64,000 nucleotides of DNA from Collimonas sp. OK242 (GCF_900107095.1 NZ_FNOR01000018.1:1-64000), one strand, 5' to 3'; positions 35,377-45,433 are shown, numbered from the stretch's first letter. The notes: generated by a model from the sequence alone, not told the origin. Program-made: numbers and translations.

Positions 35377-37935
35377 ATGACTTTTTTTTTGAAAAAACAA
35401 TTTTTTATAACGATCTCTGCCTGTCTGATACTCAGCGCTTGCGGTGGCGAACCGATGGGAAATACCTCTGTGGAAGGCGCCCAAGTGGGAGGCGCCCCAG
35501 CGGGAGGTGCCACAGTGGGAAGTACTTCGGTGGGAGGTGCTCCAGTGGGAAGTACTCCGGTGGGAAGTGCTCCGGTGGTCCGCGTTATCAAGCATCCAGG
35601 CGCTCCACTCACCCTCTCGGATCTCCAGACTCTCAAGGCGTACGTCGATCAGGGCAAGGAGCCGTGGAAGTCTGCCTACAACATGTTGGCGAATGACGGC
35701 ACGGCCCATTTCACCTACCTCATGTCAGGCCCGTTCGCGAAAGTGAGTCGCGCCCCCGACGAGCATCTTTGGCCCTGGCGTAAGGACATGGGCGCGATTT
35801 GGAATCTTTCGCGGATGTGGTATTTCACCCAGGACGAACGATACGCGAAGAAGGCGCGCGAGGTCCTGCTTGCTTGGGCCAGCACCCAGACTGAGTTCTC
35901 GGGTCGCGAGTCGATGCTCGATCTGGGCGATTACGCTCTCCAGGTCGTGGGCGGCGCGGACATCCTGCGCGGCACATGGCCGGGCTGGACGGAAGCCGAC
36001 ACGGCGATCGTCAAGAAGTACTTCAAGGACGTCCTGATGCCGGCATCGAACCCCTATGGCGATAGCTCCTACGGGGCCGCCAACAAGGGCGCACTGGCCC
36101 TCACCGCTCTTGGACTGATGGCGATCTACAACGACGACATCGCGGCATTGGACAAGGTCGTCTATCAGGCTCGCACGCTAGCCCATATCGGACTGCGCAA
36201 TTCCAACGACATCGGCATGCTCGGCGACTACCTTCGCGACCAAGGACACTCCTACGGGCAGCTCAAGTCGCTGACCATGCTCGCCGAGGCGCTCTGGAGC
36301 CAAGGCATCGACATCTATTCCGACTTTGACAACCGCCTGCTGGCGGCGGGTGAGTATTTCGCGCGGGTGAACGAACTCGTCCCGACGACCGCCCTTCCTT
36401 TCGGCACCACCGATCGCTACTACCTCACCGACGTCACCAATCGCGGCTGGAACGGCGCCAATGGCGGGAACATCGGGCTCAACCAGATCTATGACGCCTA
36501 CGTCCTCCGCAAGGGGCTCCAGGCCCCCTTCATCGCCCAGAGACGCCTCTGGATGCCCGTGGACGGCACCAGCTTCATGTTCCTCAAGGAGTCCGACACT
36601 TCGAAGGCTACGCCGCCGCCGGCGCTGCCCATTCCTTCGGCCGCCTCGATCACCTCGGGGTTCAACGATGTTGACTTCGGGGGCGCCACCCCAGCCAGCA
36701 TGGCCACATACGCCAATGGCAAATGGACGGTTCAGGGAGCAGGCAACGACATATTCTGGGGCGCACAAGACGCTTGCCACTTCACCTACAAGGCCATCAC
36801 CGGCAATGCCGCCATCATCGCGAAAGTCGAGTCCGTCCAGAACACCAGTCCGGCCGCAGTGGCGGGCGTGATGATGCGAACAAGCCTGGAAACAGGCGCT
36901 CCCCGTGCCTGGATGGCCGTTGCGAACAACGGCCTGGCCAAACAGAGCATGCCGAAGCTCGCGGTGTATGGCGGCACGAACTATGGGACCAAGGCCTTCA
37001 ACATCGCCAGTTCCACGCCCTCGTACTGGGTGAAGCTCGAGCGCATCGGGAATATCATTACCGGCTACGTTTCTCCCGATGGCACCAATTGGGCTGCCAC
37101 CGATGTCGGCCGTATCGACGCCCCTGTTCCCGAAACGATCTATGTTGGTCTGGTGGTCGCCTCGGCCTCCTGGGGTACCCAGAACAGTTCCACCTTCAGC
37201 AACGTGCAAATCACCGGTGGCGACGGTGGTGCGCCCAGCGTCGTTCCCGCGGCGCCCGCCATGCTTCTGGCCTCGCCGGGCGATGGCGCCGTGCCGCTGC
37301 GCTGGCAGGCGTCCTTTGGGGCCACCAGCTACACGGTCAAGCGCTCCGCCTTCAGCGGCGGCCCAACCACAACCATCGCGTCGGGCGTCACGGGCAGCAG
37401 CTACACGGACAAGTCGGTGATCAATAACACGACTTATTACTACACCGTCACGGCAACTAACTCCGCCGGCACGAGCGGTAATTCTCCCGCGGACAGCGCC
37501 ACACCGGTTCGTCCGATGATGAACGTTGCCTCGGGCGGCACCGCCAATGACAGTGCGAACAACCCGACCAACGCCAGAAGCGCCTTCGACCAAAACTCGG
37601 CGACGCAATGGTTCTACTCGGGCGTGAGCGGCTGGCTGCAGTATGACCTCGGCCACACGGAGATCGTCCAACGCTATACGGTCACCAGCTCCGACGACAA
37701 GGTCCCGCGCGATCCGAAGAACTGGCAGTTCCAGGGCTCCAACGACGGCTTTACCTGGACGACGCTCGACACGCAAAGCAACCAGGTGTTCGCCGAACGC
37801 TTCCAGCTGAAAAACTACGCGGTCGCAAGCCCGGCCTCCTATCGCTACTACCGACTCAACATCACAGCCAATAATGGCGACAGCACCTTTACGGCTCTCT
37901 CTGAATTTGGGCTGTTCGCTCCCAAGTCGCAGTGA
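35377..37935 (+). CDS. Alginate-lyase-family lipoprotein with LamG-like, Fn3 and F5/8C domains
   Basis: I start at ATG 35377 (MTFFLKKQFFITISACLILS), lipobox Cys22; an in-frame TTG lies 9 nt upstream. A repeat linker (VGSTSVGGAPVGSTPVG) follows. Residues about 70-400 form the alpha/alpha-barrel of the alginate lyase family: LWPWRKDMGAIWNLSRMWYF, then RDQGHSYGQLKSLTMLAEAL and GIDIYSDFDNRLLAAGEYFA. Residues about 430-620 look like a concanavalin-type (DUF1349-like) module, 625-710 a fibronectin type III domain and 715-850 an F5/8C carbohydrate-binding domain (WLQYDLGHTEIVQRYTVTSS). It probably depolymerises an acidic polysaccharide at the cell surface; the substrate is not certain. Confidence 0.85.
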   Translation: MTFFLKKQFFITISACLILSACGGEPMGNTSVEGAQVGGAPAGGATVGSTSVGGAPVGSTPVGSAPVVRVIKHPGAPLTLSDLQTLKAYVDQGKEPWKSAYNMLANDGTAHFTYLMSGPFAKVSRAPDEHLWPWRKDMGAIWNLSRMWYFTQDERYAKKAREVLLAWASTQTEFSGRESMLDLGDYALQVVGGADILRGTWPGWTEADTAIVKKYFKDVLMPASNPYGDSSYGAANKGALALTALGLMAIYNDDIAALDKVVYQARTLAHIGLRNSNDIGMLGDYLRDQGHSYGQLKSLTMLAEALWSQGIDIYSDFDNRLLAAGEYFARVNELVPTTALPFGTTDRYYLTDVTNRGWNGANGGNIGLNQIYDAYVLRKGLQAPFIAQRRLWMPVDGTSFMFLKESDTSKATPPPALPIPSAASITSGFNDVDFGGATPASMATYANGKWTVQGAGNDIFWGAQDACHFTYKAITGNAAIIAKVESVQNTSPAAVAGVMMRTSLETGAPRAWMAVANNGLAKQSMPKLAVYGGTNYGTKAFNIASSTPSYWVKLERIGNIITGYVSPDGTNWAATDVGRIDAPVPETIYVGLVVASASWGTQNSSTFSNVQITGGDGGAPSVVPAAPAMLLASPGDGAVPLRWQASFGATSYTVKRSAFSGGPTTTIASGVTGSSYTDKSVINNTTYYYTVTATNSAGTSGNSPADSATPVRPMMNVASGGTANDSANNPTNARSAFDQNSATQWFYSGVSGWLQYDLGHTEIVQRYTVTSSDDKVPRDPKNWQFQGSNDGFTWTTLDTQSNQVFAERFQLKNYAVASPASYRYYRLNITANNGDSTFTALSEFGLFAPKSQ

Positions 37936-38276
37936 ACCTGATACTCGATTGACGTCGGGAGCAGCCGAGCAACCGGGCGCGTCGTACTCGCCCAGATATC
38001 CGACCTGACGTTGCGTGACCCGGGTTCGGGTACGTTGGGTCAGCCCCGACCTGACCGAGATCACCCGGCAGGCGCTGATCGATGACCGGGTTGACATGGT
38101 CATTTCGCATCCGCAAGAATGGATAGCCCTCCGCCTGCTAGAGGTGATGTCAGACGCCATTTGTGCCAGGGCACAAAAGATTTGGTGCAGAGATTCTGCC
38201 GTTTACCACCTACACTGCAGCGAACGTCTAGCGATAACGGCAAAGCTGGTCGTGTTTGCATATATTCAGTCCTTCT
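37936..38276. other. Short region holding a LacI-regulator relic
   Basis: Between the lyase gene and the converging MFS gene there is only the frameshifted LacI-like C-terminus at 38015-38231. No terminator with a T-tract is obvious. Confidence 0.5.
38015..38231 (+). pseudogene. LacI-family regulator, C-terminal relic with frameshift
   Basis: One frame reads SPDLTEITRQALIDDRVDMV, then ISHPQEWIALRLLEVMSDAI, the last helices of a LacI-type effector domain. A 1-nt frameshift near 38192 leads to ILPFTTYTAANV-stop, which fits the final strand and end of such regulators (P-F-x-x-Y-T-x-x-N). The rest of the gene is absent. It lies beside genes with a LacI-type operator, so the original regulator may have been lost here. 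Confidence 0.55.
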
Positions 38277-39596
38277 TTAGGACGCGTTTTGGATGGAACA
38301 TCGCTCCTCAGAATCTGCCCGATGTTTAACGCTACGTTTGCGGTACAGCACCAACGTTGCGATCAGGCCGCACACAGCAGCAAATGTCATCCATAAGCCC
38401 GGCGCGGCCTTATCGCCCGTCGCTTCGATCAACGCGGTGGCGATAGCCGGCGTGAAGCCGCCAAAAATCGCTGTCGCCAGACTGTAAGCCAGGGAAAAAC
38501 CGGCAGTGCGCACCTCGACCGGCATCACCTCGGTGAGCGCAACGACCATAGCCCCGTTGTAGCTGGCATACAGGAACGACAACCACAGCTCGACGACCAG
38601 CATCTTCTCGAAGCTGGGGGCGCCGGTTAGCCAGGTCATGGCCGGATAGGCGCTCAGAATGGTCAGCGCGGTGAAAAAAATCAGGATAGGGCGGCGACCG
38701 AGCCGGTCCGACAACGCACCCATGATCGGCAGCCAAATAAAGTTGGAAATACCAACGCACAGGGTCACGATCAGACTGTCGGTAGTACTGAGTTTGAGTA
38801 CGTTCTTGCCGAAAGTAGGTGTGTAAATCGTGATCAGGTAGAACGAGACGGTGGTCATCGCCACCAGCATCATCCCGGTGATCACCAGGCCCCAGTTATC
38901 GAGCATCGAACGGAAAATGGCGCGCGCATTGGGACGATGCTTGCGCTTCATGAATTCTTCCGTCTCTTGCAGGGAGCGGCGGATCATGAACAGTACAGGC
39001 ACGATCATGCAACCGATGAAGAACGGAATACGCCAGCCCCAGGAACCGATTTGCAGCGGAGTCAGCCATATGTTGAGCGCGTAACCCAATGCTGCCGCGA
39101 CAATGATGGCCACCTGCTGGCTGGCTGATTGCCAGCTGACGTAGAATCCTTTGTTGCCCGGCGTTGCCATTTCAGCCAGGTAGACCGAAACACCGCCCAA
39201 TTCGACGCCGGCGGAAAAGCCTTGCAGCAAACGGCCGATCAGCACCAGGAATGGCGCCAGATAGCCGATGGTCGCAAAACCCGGCACGAAAGCAATCAGA
39301 ACGGTGCCAAGCGCCATCAGGGCCAGGGTCACGATCAAGCCTTGGCGGCGGCCGACGCGGTCGACGTAGGCGCCAAGCAGGATGGCGCCGAGCGGACGCA
39401 TCAAAAAACCAGCGCCGAAGGTCATGAAAGTCAGCATCAGAGAGGCGAATTCGTCACCCGAGGGGAAGAAGGTTTTGGAAATGTAAGTGGCGTAAAATCC
39501 GAACAGGAAAAAGTCAAACATTTCCATGAAATTGCCGCTGGTGACACGGAGGACCGTGCCGAACTTCGACGGAGTTGCTGCTGCGATGGCTGTCAT
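38277..39596 (-). CDS. MFS transporter, metabolite:H+ symporter type (citrate/tricarballylate-like)
   Basis: The 439-residue protein has 12 membrane helices. It shows the start [40 protein letters not shown] between helices 2 and 3, and [15 protein letters not shown] on helix 4, hallmarks of the MHS subgroup that includes citrate and tricarballylate importers. Its cytoplasmic loops carry the repeated D-R-x-G-R-R motif ([10 protein letters not shown]). It probably imports a di- or tricarboxylate with protons. It lies 90 bp downstream of a periplasmic binding protein gene, an uncommon pairing for an MFS carrier. Confidence 0.9.
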   Translation of the reverse strand: MTAIAAATPSKFGTVLRVTSGNFMEMFDFFLFGFYATYISKTFFPSGDEFASLMLTFMTFGAGFLMRPLGAILLGAYVDRVGRRQGLIVTLALMALGTVLIAFVPGFATIGYLAPFLVLIGRLLQGFSAGVELGGVSVYLAEMATPGNKGFYVSWQSASQQVAIIVAAALGYALNIWLTPLQIGSWGWRIPFFIGCMIVPVLFMIRRSLQETEEFMKRKHRPNARAIFRSMLDNWGLVITGMMLVAMTTVSFYLITIYTPTFGKNVLKLSTTDSLIVTLCVGISNFIWLPIMGALSDRLGRRPILIFFTALTILSAYPAMTWLTGAPSFEKMLVVELWLSFLYASYNGAMVVALTEVMPVEVRTAGFSLAYSLATAIFGGFTPAIATALIEATGDKAAPGLWMTFAAVCGLIATLVLYRKRSVKHRADSEERCSIQNAS

Positions 39597-39686
39597 TTTG
39601 ATCTCACAAACGATTGGAGCCTTGCGCCTCGCACAAGGACATGGCGCAGACTTCTACGAATACCTTTGCTAATAGCGCAGGCGGAG

Positions 39687-40469
39687 TTATTGCTTCGGAT
39701 CCAGTCCGCTTTTGATCACTTCATCGCGCGCTTCGGGCGAGGCTAGGTAACGGATCAGTGCACGAGCAGCGTTCGGATGTTTGGCGCCGACCGGTATCCC
39801 GGCCGAGAAGATGGTGACACTTTGGACCTGCTCCGGAATCTTCGCGACAAAGTCGACACCTTGCACGGGCAGAATTTCGCTTACCTGCTGGAAGCCCAAC
39901 TCGTATTCGCCGCTGGCCACCAACGACCCGACAGGGGTTTTCTGGATCATGTGTGCTTTTGGTTTGACTTGTTCTTCAATGCCTAGCTTCTTGAACAATT
40001 CACGCTCGATGTAGACGCCGCTTGCGCTGTCGGAATAGGCGATCGATTTAGCACTGAGCATGGCTGATTTCAAACCCTCCACCGTGCTGATGTCTGGCTT
40101 CGCAGCGCCGGCCTTGACCGCCATGCCGATGCCGGAATCGGCCAGGTCGACGCGACTGCCGGCGTCGACTTTGCCCTGCTTGATCAGGTCGCTCAGTGCA
40201 TAACCGACCATGATCACGACATCGGCCGGTTCGCCACGTTCGAGGCGGTTGGGAATCGCCTCCGGCGCCTTGCCCATTGAGGGGCCGAAGGCGGTAGACA
40301 AGGTGTTGCCAGTAGCCGCCTCGAATTTAGGCGCCAATGCTTTGTAGGCTGCGGTGAAGCCCCCCGAAATCATCACGTTAATCTCTTCAGCCTGAGTCGT
40401 GCCAGACAACAGGGCTAGACTGACTGCGCCGAGAGCGAACAGTCGGTAAATTGCTTGTTTGATACGCAC
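39687..40469 (-). CDS. ModA-like periplasmic substrate-binding protein
   Basis: I start at GTG 40469 (VRIKQAIYRLFALGAVSLAL) because AGGAGA lies 8 nt upstream; the frame extends to a TTG at 40496 without a site. The signal peptide ends near SGTTQAEE. The mature 240 residues have the type II binding-protein fold (INVMISGGFTAAYKALAPKF; SKSIAYSDSASGVYIERELF; YLASPEARDEVIKSGLDP) of the molybdate/organic-ion class. No ABC permease or ATPase is nearby. It may help the MFS carrier downstream or act as a sensor. It is divergent from a LysR gene. Confidence 0.88.
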   Translation of the reverse strand: MRIKQAIYRLFALGAVSLALLSGTTQAEEINVMISGGFTAAYKALAPKFEAATGNTLSTAFGPSMGKAPEAIPNRLERGEPADVVIMVGYALSDLIKQGKVDAGSRVDLADSGIGMAVKAGAAKPDISTVEGLKSAMLSAKSIAYSDSASGVYIERELFKKLGIEEQVKPKAHMIQKTPVGSLVASGEYELGFQQVSEILPVQGVDFVAKIPEQVQSVTIFSAGIPVGAKHPNAARALIRYLASPEARDEVIKSGLDPKQ

Positions 40470-40587
40470 TTTCTTTGTCTCCTGTTTTTTATGCAACTAC
40501 GGGTTTTATCGAGCAATTATCACGAACCTGATTGATAAAGTAAAATGCATAAATACTTACTTTTGATGCGTTAAAGGTATCAATAAA

Positions 40588-41493
40588 ATGTATCAACTAC
40601 GTTTTGATTTAAGCGACCTGCAAGCCATGGTGGCGGTTGTGGAACAGGGCGGTTTCCGGGCAGCAGCGTTGGCGCTGAATATCTCGCAGCCGGCGCTGTC
40701 ACGCCGCATCGGCAAGCTGGAAGACGCACTCAACGTCAAACTGTTTGAACGTACCACCCGGCGTGTGGCGCTAACTCTGGTGGGGCGTGAATTTTTTGCC
40801 AAGGCAGTCGAGATCCTCGATGGCGTCGAAACGTCTTTGCACAACATCAGCGACATTTCCTATACGCATTTTGGGCAGATCACGGTGGCCTGCGTGCCTT
40901 CGATAGCACACAATTTTCTGGCACCGATCCTGCAGCGCTTCAATACGCAATTTCCTACGATTCGCATCCGCATCGTGGATGAAGGCGCACATGAAGTGCT
41001 GAACAATGTTGCGCGCGGAGATTCCGATTTTGGCGTCAATTTTCTCGGTGCGCAGGAACAGGGCATCGACTTCGAACCGATCCTGCAAGAGAGTTTTGTG
41101 ATGGCCTGCTTACCCGACCATCCATTGGCGCGCCGGCGTGCTGTCAATTGGCAGGATATCGGCAAGTATCCCTACATGACGGTGGCCAAATCGAGTGGTA
41201 ATCGGATGATGCTGGATATGGCGATGGCGCCGTCGGAAAAGCAGCCCGCTTCGTTCATTGAAGTGCGCCATGTTTCAACGTTGCTTGAGATGGTGAAGGC
41301 CGGGCTCGGCATTGCCGTGGTGCCGCAACTCGCGATGCCGTCGGATCGCTCAAGCGTGCTGCGCGCAATCCCGCTCAAGGAGCCGGCTATCACGCGTACA
41401 TTGGGCATTATTCGCCGGTCCGGCCGCGTGTTCTCGCCAGGTGCGCAGAATCTCTATGAAATGCTGAAAAAGGCGTCAGCATTTTCGACCTAA
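40588..41493 (+). CDS. LysR-family regulator, divergent from the binding protein/MFS pair
   Basis: A 301-residue LysR protein: N-terminal winged helix FRAAALALNISQPALSRRIG, LFERTTRRVALTLVG, then the effector domain (ITVACVPSIAHNFLAPILQR; LLEMVKAGLGIAVVPQLAMP). It is transcribed away from the ModA-like and MFS genes across a 118-bp AT-rich gap, the usual layout for a LysR activator and its target operon. The effector is likely the carboxylate that the neighbours transport. Confidence 0.93.
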   Translation: MYQLRFDLSDLQAMVAVVEQGGFRAAALALNISQPALSRRIGKLEDALNVKLFERTTRRVALTLVGREFFAKAVEILDGVETSLHNISDISYTHFGQITVACVPSIAHNFLAPILQRFNTQFPTIRIRIVDEGAHEVLNNVARGDSDFGVNFLGAQEQGIDFEPILQESFVMACLPDHPLARRRAVNWQDIGKYPYMTVAKSSGNRMMLDMAMAPSEKQPASFIEVRHVSTLLEMVKAGLGIAVVPQLAMPSDRSSVLRAIPLKEPAITRTLGIIRRSGRVFSPGAQNLYEMLKKASAFST

Positions 41494-41558
41494 AACTGAA
41501 TCGCCCCCCATTTTCCAGGTATTCGTCATCTTTCAAAATACAGCTGCTTGTGATATAC

Positions 41559-41716
41559 CCGCAAAGGGCTCGACAGACTATATTTCCGGTTCTTACTAAA
41601 AATTGAAAAATCGGGGCCAGCCCGACAGACTTTATAGTCGATCTCTTGATTTTTCTTTTCTATAAAAATCAGATACTTACGAAATACGACTCCGACCGAC
41701 TTTATTGTTCGTTTTC
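41559..41716 (+). repeat. Triple-unit 158-bp repeat, copy 2
   Basis: It aligns without gaps to 10226-10383, with units at 41571, 41623 and 41693. The third unit has CGACCGACTTTATTGTTCG. Unlike copy 1, the inverted-arm unit does not follow, so this end has lost its terminus. It lies in the 359-bp gap between a LysR gene and the YciI gene. Confidence 0.8.
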
Positions 41717-41852
41717 ACGCCTGTGTCGGCGCAAAATAAAATTCTTTACTGAAAATTATTGGGTCGGTACGCGCTGCAACACAAGGTTTTGATCCAGCGC
41801 GGAAACACGGGCATCGCCGATCAACATGGCGTGCCTCGCGCCCGTCAACTCT

Positions 41853-42140
41853 TTAACGAAAGAACTCTTCCGCGCCAACAGCGAACTTAGTTGGGGTGAA
41901 TTCGATGATTTGGTACTTAGCCAACTGCTCGCGATGGAACGGATCTTCATTCAGTACAACATCCAATTCTTCGCGGCTCAGGTTCTTAGCCAAAATAACG
42001 CCGCCGGTTCGAGGTACTTGGGCACCAGAGGCAAGGAAATGACCGGCAGCGTAGTTCTTATCCAGGAAATTGCGGTGTTCTTGCAGATATTTTTCGACTA
42101 CCGTAAGCGGTTGAACGTAGTGTAGTAGAACGATGAACAT
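41853..42140 (-). CDS. YciI-like protein
   Basis: The start is ATG 42140 (MFIVLLHYVQPLTVVEKYLQ) with GAAGGAA 8 nt upstream. The 95-residue protein has the YciI/ferredoxin-like fold: the H-R-x-F-L motif in EHRNFLDKNYAAGHFLASGA, later GGVILAK, and DPFHREQLAKYQIIEFTPTK. YciI proteins are often putative dehydrochlorinases or small isomerases with a conserved His-Asp pair. The role here is unknown. It stands alone between a repeat and a LysR gene. Confidence 0.88.
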   Translation of the reverse strand: MFIVLLHYVQPLTVVEKYLQEHRNFLDKNYAAGHFLASGAQVPRTGGVILAKNLSREELDVVLNEDPFHREQLAKYQIIEFTPTKFAVGAEEFFR

Positions 42141-42268
42141 TAGTATTTTCCTTCTCAAAATTCATTGAAATAGTATCTGTTTGAGAATAGCAGTATTTCA
42201 AGCACTATTCCCGAGAAATGCAACGTCTTGATTGCCCGTGTCGCAAGTGCAGGGCCAACGCCTCCTGC

Positions 42269-43159
42269 CTAAGGCTTGAATAGTTGTTCGACGAAATCCA
42301 CGAATACCTTCACCTTCGCAGCACGGTGATGGCGCTGATGATAGACGACAGATACATCCGGACCTGGGGCGCTCCACTGCTCCAAGATAGGTACGAGCGC
42401 CCCGGTCCGGATAGGCTCCTCCACCGAGAGCGACAGGTGCTGCACAATGCCGCAGCCGGCTTTGGCTGCCTCGACCAGCGACTCCACGTGGTCCATTTCC
42501 AGCACTCCGCGCGGCGTAAACGGGAACTGTTGCCCCTCCCGTTCAAACATCCATTGCCTGACTTTTCGCGACTTCGGGTATAGGAAATTCAAGCAAACAA
42601 AATTGGATAGTTGCTCTGGCGTTTCCGGCCGGCCGTGTGCAGCAAGGTAGGCCGGCGAGGCGCAGCAAATGTATTTCGTCTTCAACACGGTCTTGGCAAT
42701 CAGATTTGAGTTTTGCAATTCTCCAATACGGATCAGTACGTCCACCCCGTCCTCCACCATGTCAATCATTCGGTCGCCCGCGGTCATCCGCAGGCGGATG
42801 TCGGGGTACGCCGCCAAGAACGCTGGCAAGGCTGGCGCGACGAACAATCTACTGATAATGTTTGGCATGTCGACACGCAGACTACCTCGTGGATTTTGGT
42901 TTGAATCGAGCATGTTAGTCTCTAGCTCGCTCATATCGCCCAGCAAGGCGAGCGCCATTTCGTAGCACTGGCGCCCTTCGTCGGTAACCGACATGCGGCG
43001 TGTGGTGCGGTGAAGAAGCTTGATTTTGAAGTGGGCTTCCAACGCCAATACCTGATTCGTCACTGACGACGTCGAGATCGCCAGCTTGTCGGCCGCACGA
43101 CTGAAGCCGCCAGCATCGACGACTGCGCAAAAGACTTTTAGTGCATCCAACCGATCCAT
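42269..43159 (-). CDS. LysR-family regulator, divergent from a quinone-oxidoreductase-like gene
   Basis: A 296-residue LysR protein starting MDRLDALKVFCAVVDAGGFS with winged helix FSRAADKLAISTSSVTNQVL and the RTTRRMSVTDEGRQCYE segment. The effector domain ends VYHQRHHRAAKVKVFVDFV. This AaeR/DsdC-like subgroup often regulates a divergent oxidoreductase. The adjacent zinc-independent dehydrogenase starts 182 bp away on the opposite strand. Confidence 0.93.
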   Translation of the reverse strand: MDRLDALKVFCAVVDAGGFSRAADKLAISTSSVTNQVLALEAHFKIKLLHRTTRRMSVTDEGRQCYEMALALLGDMSELETNMLDSNQNPRGSLRVDMPNIISRLFVAPALPAFLAAYPDIRLRMTAGDRMIDMVEDGVDVLIRIGELQNSNLIAKTVLKTKYICCASPAYLAAHGRPETPEQLSNFVCLNFLYPKSRKVRQWMFEREGQQFPFTPRGVLEMDHVESLVEAAKAGCGIVQHLSLSVEEPIRTGALVPILEQWSAPGPDVSVVYHQRHHRAAKVKVFVDFVEQLFKP

Positions 43160-43341
43160 AGCGATACTCCCTTACCAAGCGGGCCAGTCGGGCTTCACCC
43201 CACCTGCTCCATTATTTACGATTTCGAAATTGTGTGTTGGACCTGGACCCATTTTTCCGTCAGACCTTTGTTCCTATACTGGATTCATCGGTTGGGGCTA
43301 GAAACCCCACCGTTCTCTTCCCAACTATTAAGGAAACTATC

Positions 43342-44346
43342 ATGTCTGCTACCACCACTATGCAAGCCGTCGTCCTGAATGCCTTTGGCGAGCCGATGAC
43401 CCTCAGCAACATTCCCCGCCCTGCGGCCGGCCCCGGACAAGTCCTGGTCCGCATCCTTGCAAGCGGTGTCAATCCGCTCGACATCAAAATCGCCGCTGGC
43501 CAGGCCGCTCATGCTCGCCCCGTACTGCCAGCCGTGCTCGGCATCGACTTGGCCGGCGTGGTCGAGGCCGTCGGCCCTGGCGTTACCGCGTTTAAGATCG
43601 GCGACGAAGTCTACGGCATGGCTGGCGGCATCGGTGGCGTGCAAGGCTCGCTGGCGCAATTTTCCGCAGTAGATGCCGATTTGCTCGCCATTAAACCGTC
43701 GAACATCTCGATGCGCGAAGCGGCCGCCCTGCCGTTGGTCTTCATCACCGCCTGGGAAGGTCTGGTTGACCGCGCCCACCTCTCCGTCGACAAGACCGTC
43801 CTGGTACATGGCGGCGCCGGCGGTGTCGGCCATATCGCGGTACAGATTGCCGTCGCAGCCGGCGCCCGCGTGTTCGCCACCGGAACGGCTGAACAGAAGG
43901 AAATCATCGAGTCGTACGGCGCCACTGCGATCGACTACGTCAGCACGACGGTCGAAGAATACGTCGAACAGCATACCGGTGGCGAGGGCTTCGACCTGAT
44001 CTACGACACCGTCGGCGGCGCAACCCTCGATGCCTCCTTCCGTGCCGCCCGCCAATACCACGGACACGTGGTGAGCTGCCTGGGCTGGGGTACTCACGCG
44101 CTGGCGCCGCTCTCGTTCCGCGCCGCGACCTACTCCGGCGTGTTCACCCTGCTCCCGCTGCTGAGCGGAAAAGGACGCGCCCAACATGGCGCCATCATGC
44201 GCGAAGCTACCGGGCTGGTCGAAGCAGGCAAGGTCCGCGTCAACCTGGACCCGTCCACCTACAGCATCAATACGGTCGCTGCAGCCCACAGCGCCATCAT
44301 TCACGGCACTGCTACGGGAAAAATCGTCGTCGATATTGATCAATAA
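43342..44346 (+). CDS. NADPH:quinone reductase-like (MDR family) oxidoreductase
   Basis: The start ATG 43342 (MSATTTMQAVVLNAFGEPMT) has AAGGA 7 nt upstream; an in-frame start 108 nt earlier has no site. The 334-residue product shows the GroES-like fold (SGVNPLDIKIAAG, GIDLAGVVEAVGPGV) and a Rossmann domain with VHGGAGGVGHIAVQIA. The zinc ligands of true alcohol dehydrogenases are absent, so it belongs to the quinone oxidoreductase branch and reduces quinones or enones with NADPH. The divergent LysR is its likely regulator. Confidence 0.93.
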   Translation: MSATTTMQAVVLNAFGEPMTLSNIPRPAAGPGQVLVRILASGVNPLDIKIAAGQAAHARPVLPAVLGIDLAGVVEAVGPGVTAFKIGDEVYGMAGGIGGVQGSLAQFSAVDADLLAIKPSNISMREAAALPLVFITAWEGLVDRAHLSVDKTVLVHGGAGGVGHIAVQIAVAAGARVFATGTAEQKEIIESYGATAIDYVSTTVEEYVEQHTGGEGFDLIYDTVGGATLDASFRAARQYHGHVVSCLGWGTHALAPLSFRAATYSGVFTLLPLLSGKGRAQHGAIMREATGLVEAGKVRVNLDPSTYSINTVAAAHSAIIHGTATGKIVVDIDQ

Positions 44347-44506
44347 ACCGCCAAAGCTCCCAAACAAGCTTTCGCTGATGCCGCGTTGTGGCCCAGCCGA
44401 CCATAGCCTGAATTGATTTTTCGCTTAAGCTATGCAATCAACGCGCTCATCGGACAGCCGCCATCCCGGCTCGCCGTCAGCGCAATACGGCACAGACGAG
44501 GCAACA

Positions 44507-45433
44507 ATGCGGGGAATCGAACTTAGGCAACTCAGGTACTTCTCCATACTTGCGAAAGAGCTGCACTTCCGCAAAGCGGCCGACCTGGCCTTCGTCACCC
44601 AGCCGGCTCTCAGCCAGCAGATCAACAAACTGGAAAAGACCATCGGCGTGGCGCTATTCACGCGCGACCGCCGTAAGGTCGAACTGACGCCGGCAGGTAT
44701 GATGCTGCGAGACGAAGTCGAGAAGATGTTCGATCAGTTGCAAACGGCTATACGCAAGACACGCGAGACCGGCAATGAACGCGAATACCGCCTCTCCATC
44801 GGCCTGATCGAATACACCAACCTCCCCTTCGTACCGCCGGCGCTGATGCGGCTCCAAGAAGTTTATCCTGCATTGAAGGTGCAGCGGCATGAAATGAATG
44901 CCAGCATGCAGATCGAAGCTTTGTTCAAGCGCGTCATTGATATTGGCATAGGCGTACCCTGGGCACCGTTACCCTCCGATATCAGCCTGCGCACCGAACC
45001 CGTGCTGACGGCGCCTTGGATGCTGCTGATGCGGGAGAATCATCGGTTAGCGAGTCTGAAAGAAGTCCGGATCGACGACTTGGCAGGCGAGCGCCTGATC
45101 ATGTTCGAGCGCAGCGTTAATTCCATGCTGTATGACGATGTGATGGCGCGTTGTCGCAAGGCTGGCTTCACCCCCAACTACGTTTATGAAACACTGCAAT
45201 CGCAGGTGGGGATATCTATGGTGAACCAAGGTTTAGGATTGATGCTGGGCGCCGCATATGTGTTCTCCATTGTGCCGCCCGGGCTTACTTGCCGTCCGAT
45301 CATCGATCTGGATCCGCTCAATGTGCATATATTCACACGTGCTGATGACGCAGATCCTCTCCTGATGGAGTTCATGGAGCTAATAACTGAAGAAGCGCGC
45401 CGCATGCAGATAGCCCAGGATGCCAGCTACTAG
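44507..45433 (+). CDS. LysR-family regulator, convergent with an MFS/SDR pair
   Basis: I choose ATG 44507 (MRGIELRQLRYFSILAKELH) with GAGG 6 nt before it; the open frame reaches 44432. The 308-residue protein has FRKAADLAFVTQPALSQQIN and FTRDRRKVELTPAGMMLRDE in the winged helix, of the BenM/CatM-like subgroup. It ends 20 bp before the converging end of the MFS gene. Regulation of that pair is possible but not shown by the layout. Confidence 0.93.
   Translation: MRGIELRQLRYFSILAKELHFRKAADLAFVTQPALSQQINKLEKTIGVALFTRDRRKVELTPAGMMLRDEVEKMFDQLQTAIRKTRETGNEREYRLSIGLIEYTNLPFVPPALMRLQEVYPALKVQRHEMNASMQIEALFKRVIDIGIGVPWAPLPSDISLRTEPVLTAPWMLLMRENHRLASLKEVRIDDLAGERLIMFERSVNSMLYDDVMARCRKAGFTPNYVYETLQSQVGISMVNQGLGLMLGAAYVFSIVPPGLTCRPIIDLDPLNVHIFTRADDADPLLMEFMELITEEARRMQIAQDASY

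Noticed and set aside
36178-38160. 660-codon open frame on the minus strand
   Set aside because: It lies opposite the alginate-lyase/Fn3/F5-8C gene. Its Gly/Arg-rich composition is that of a GC-rich shadow frame.
43285-44367. 360-codon minus-strand frame
   Set aside because: Antisense to the quinone-reductase-like gene; composition typical of a shadow frame.
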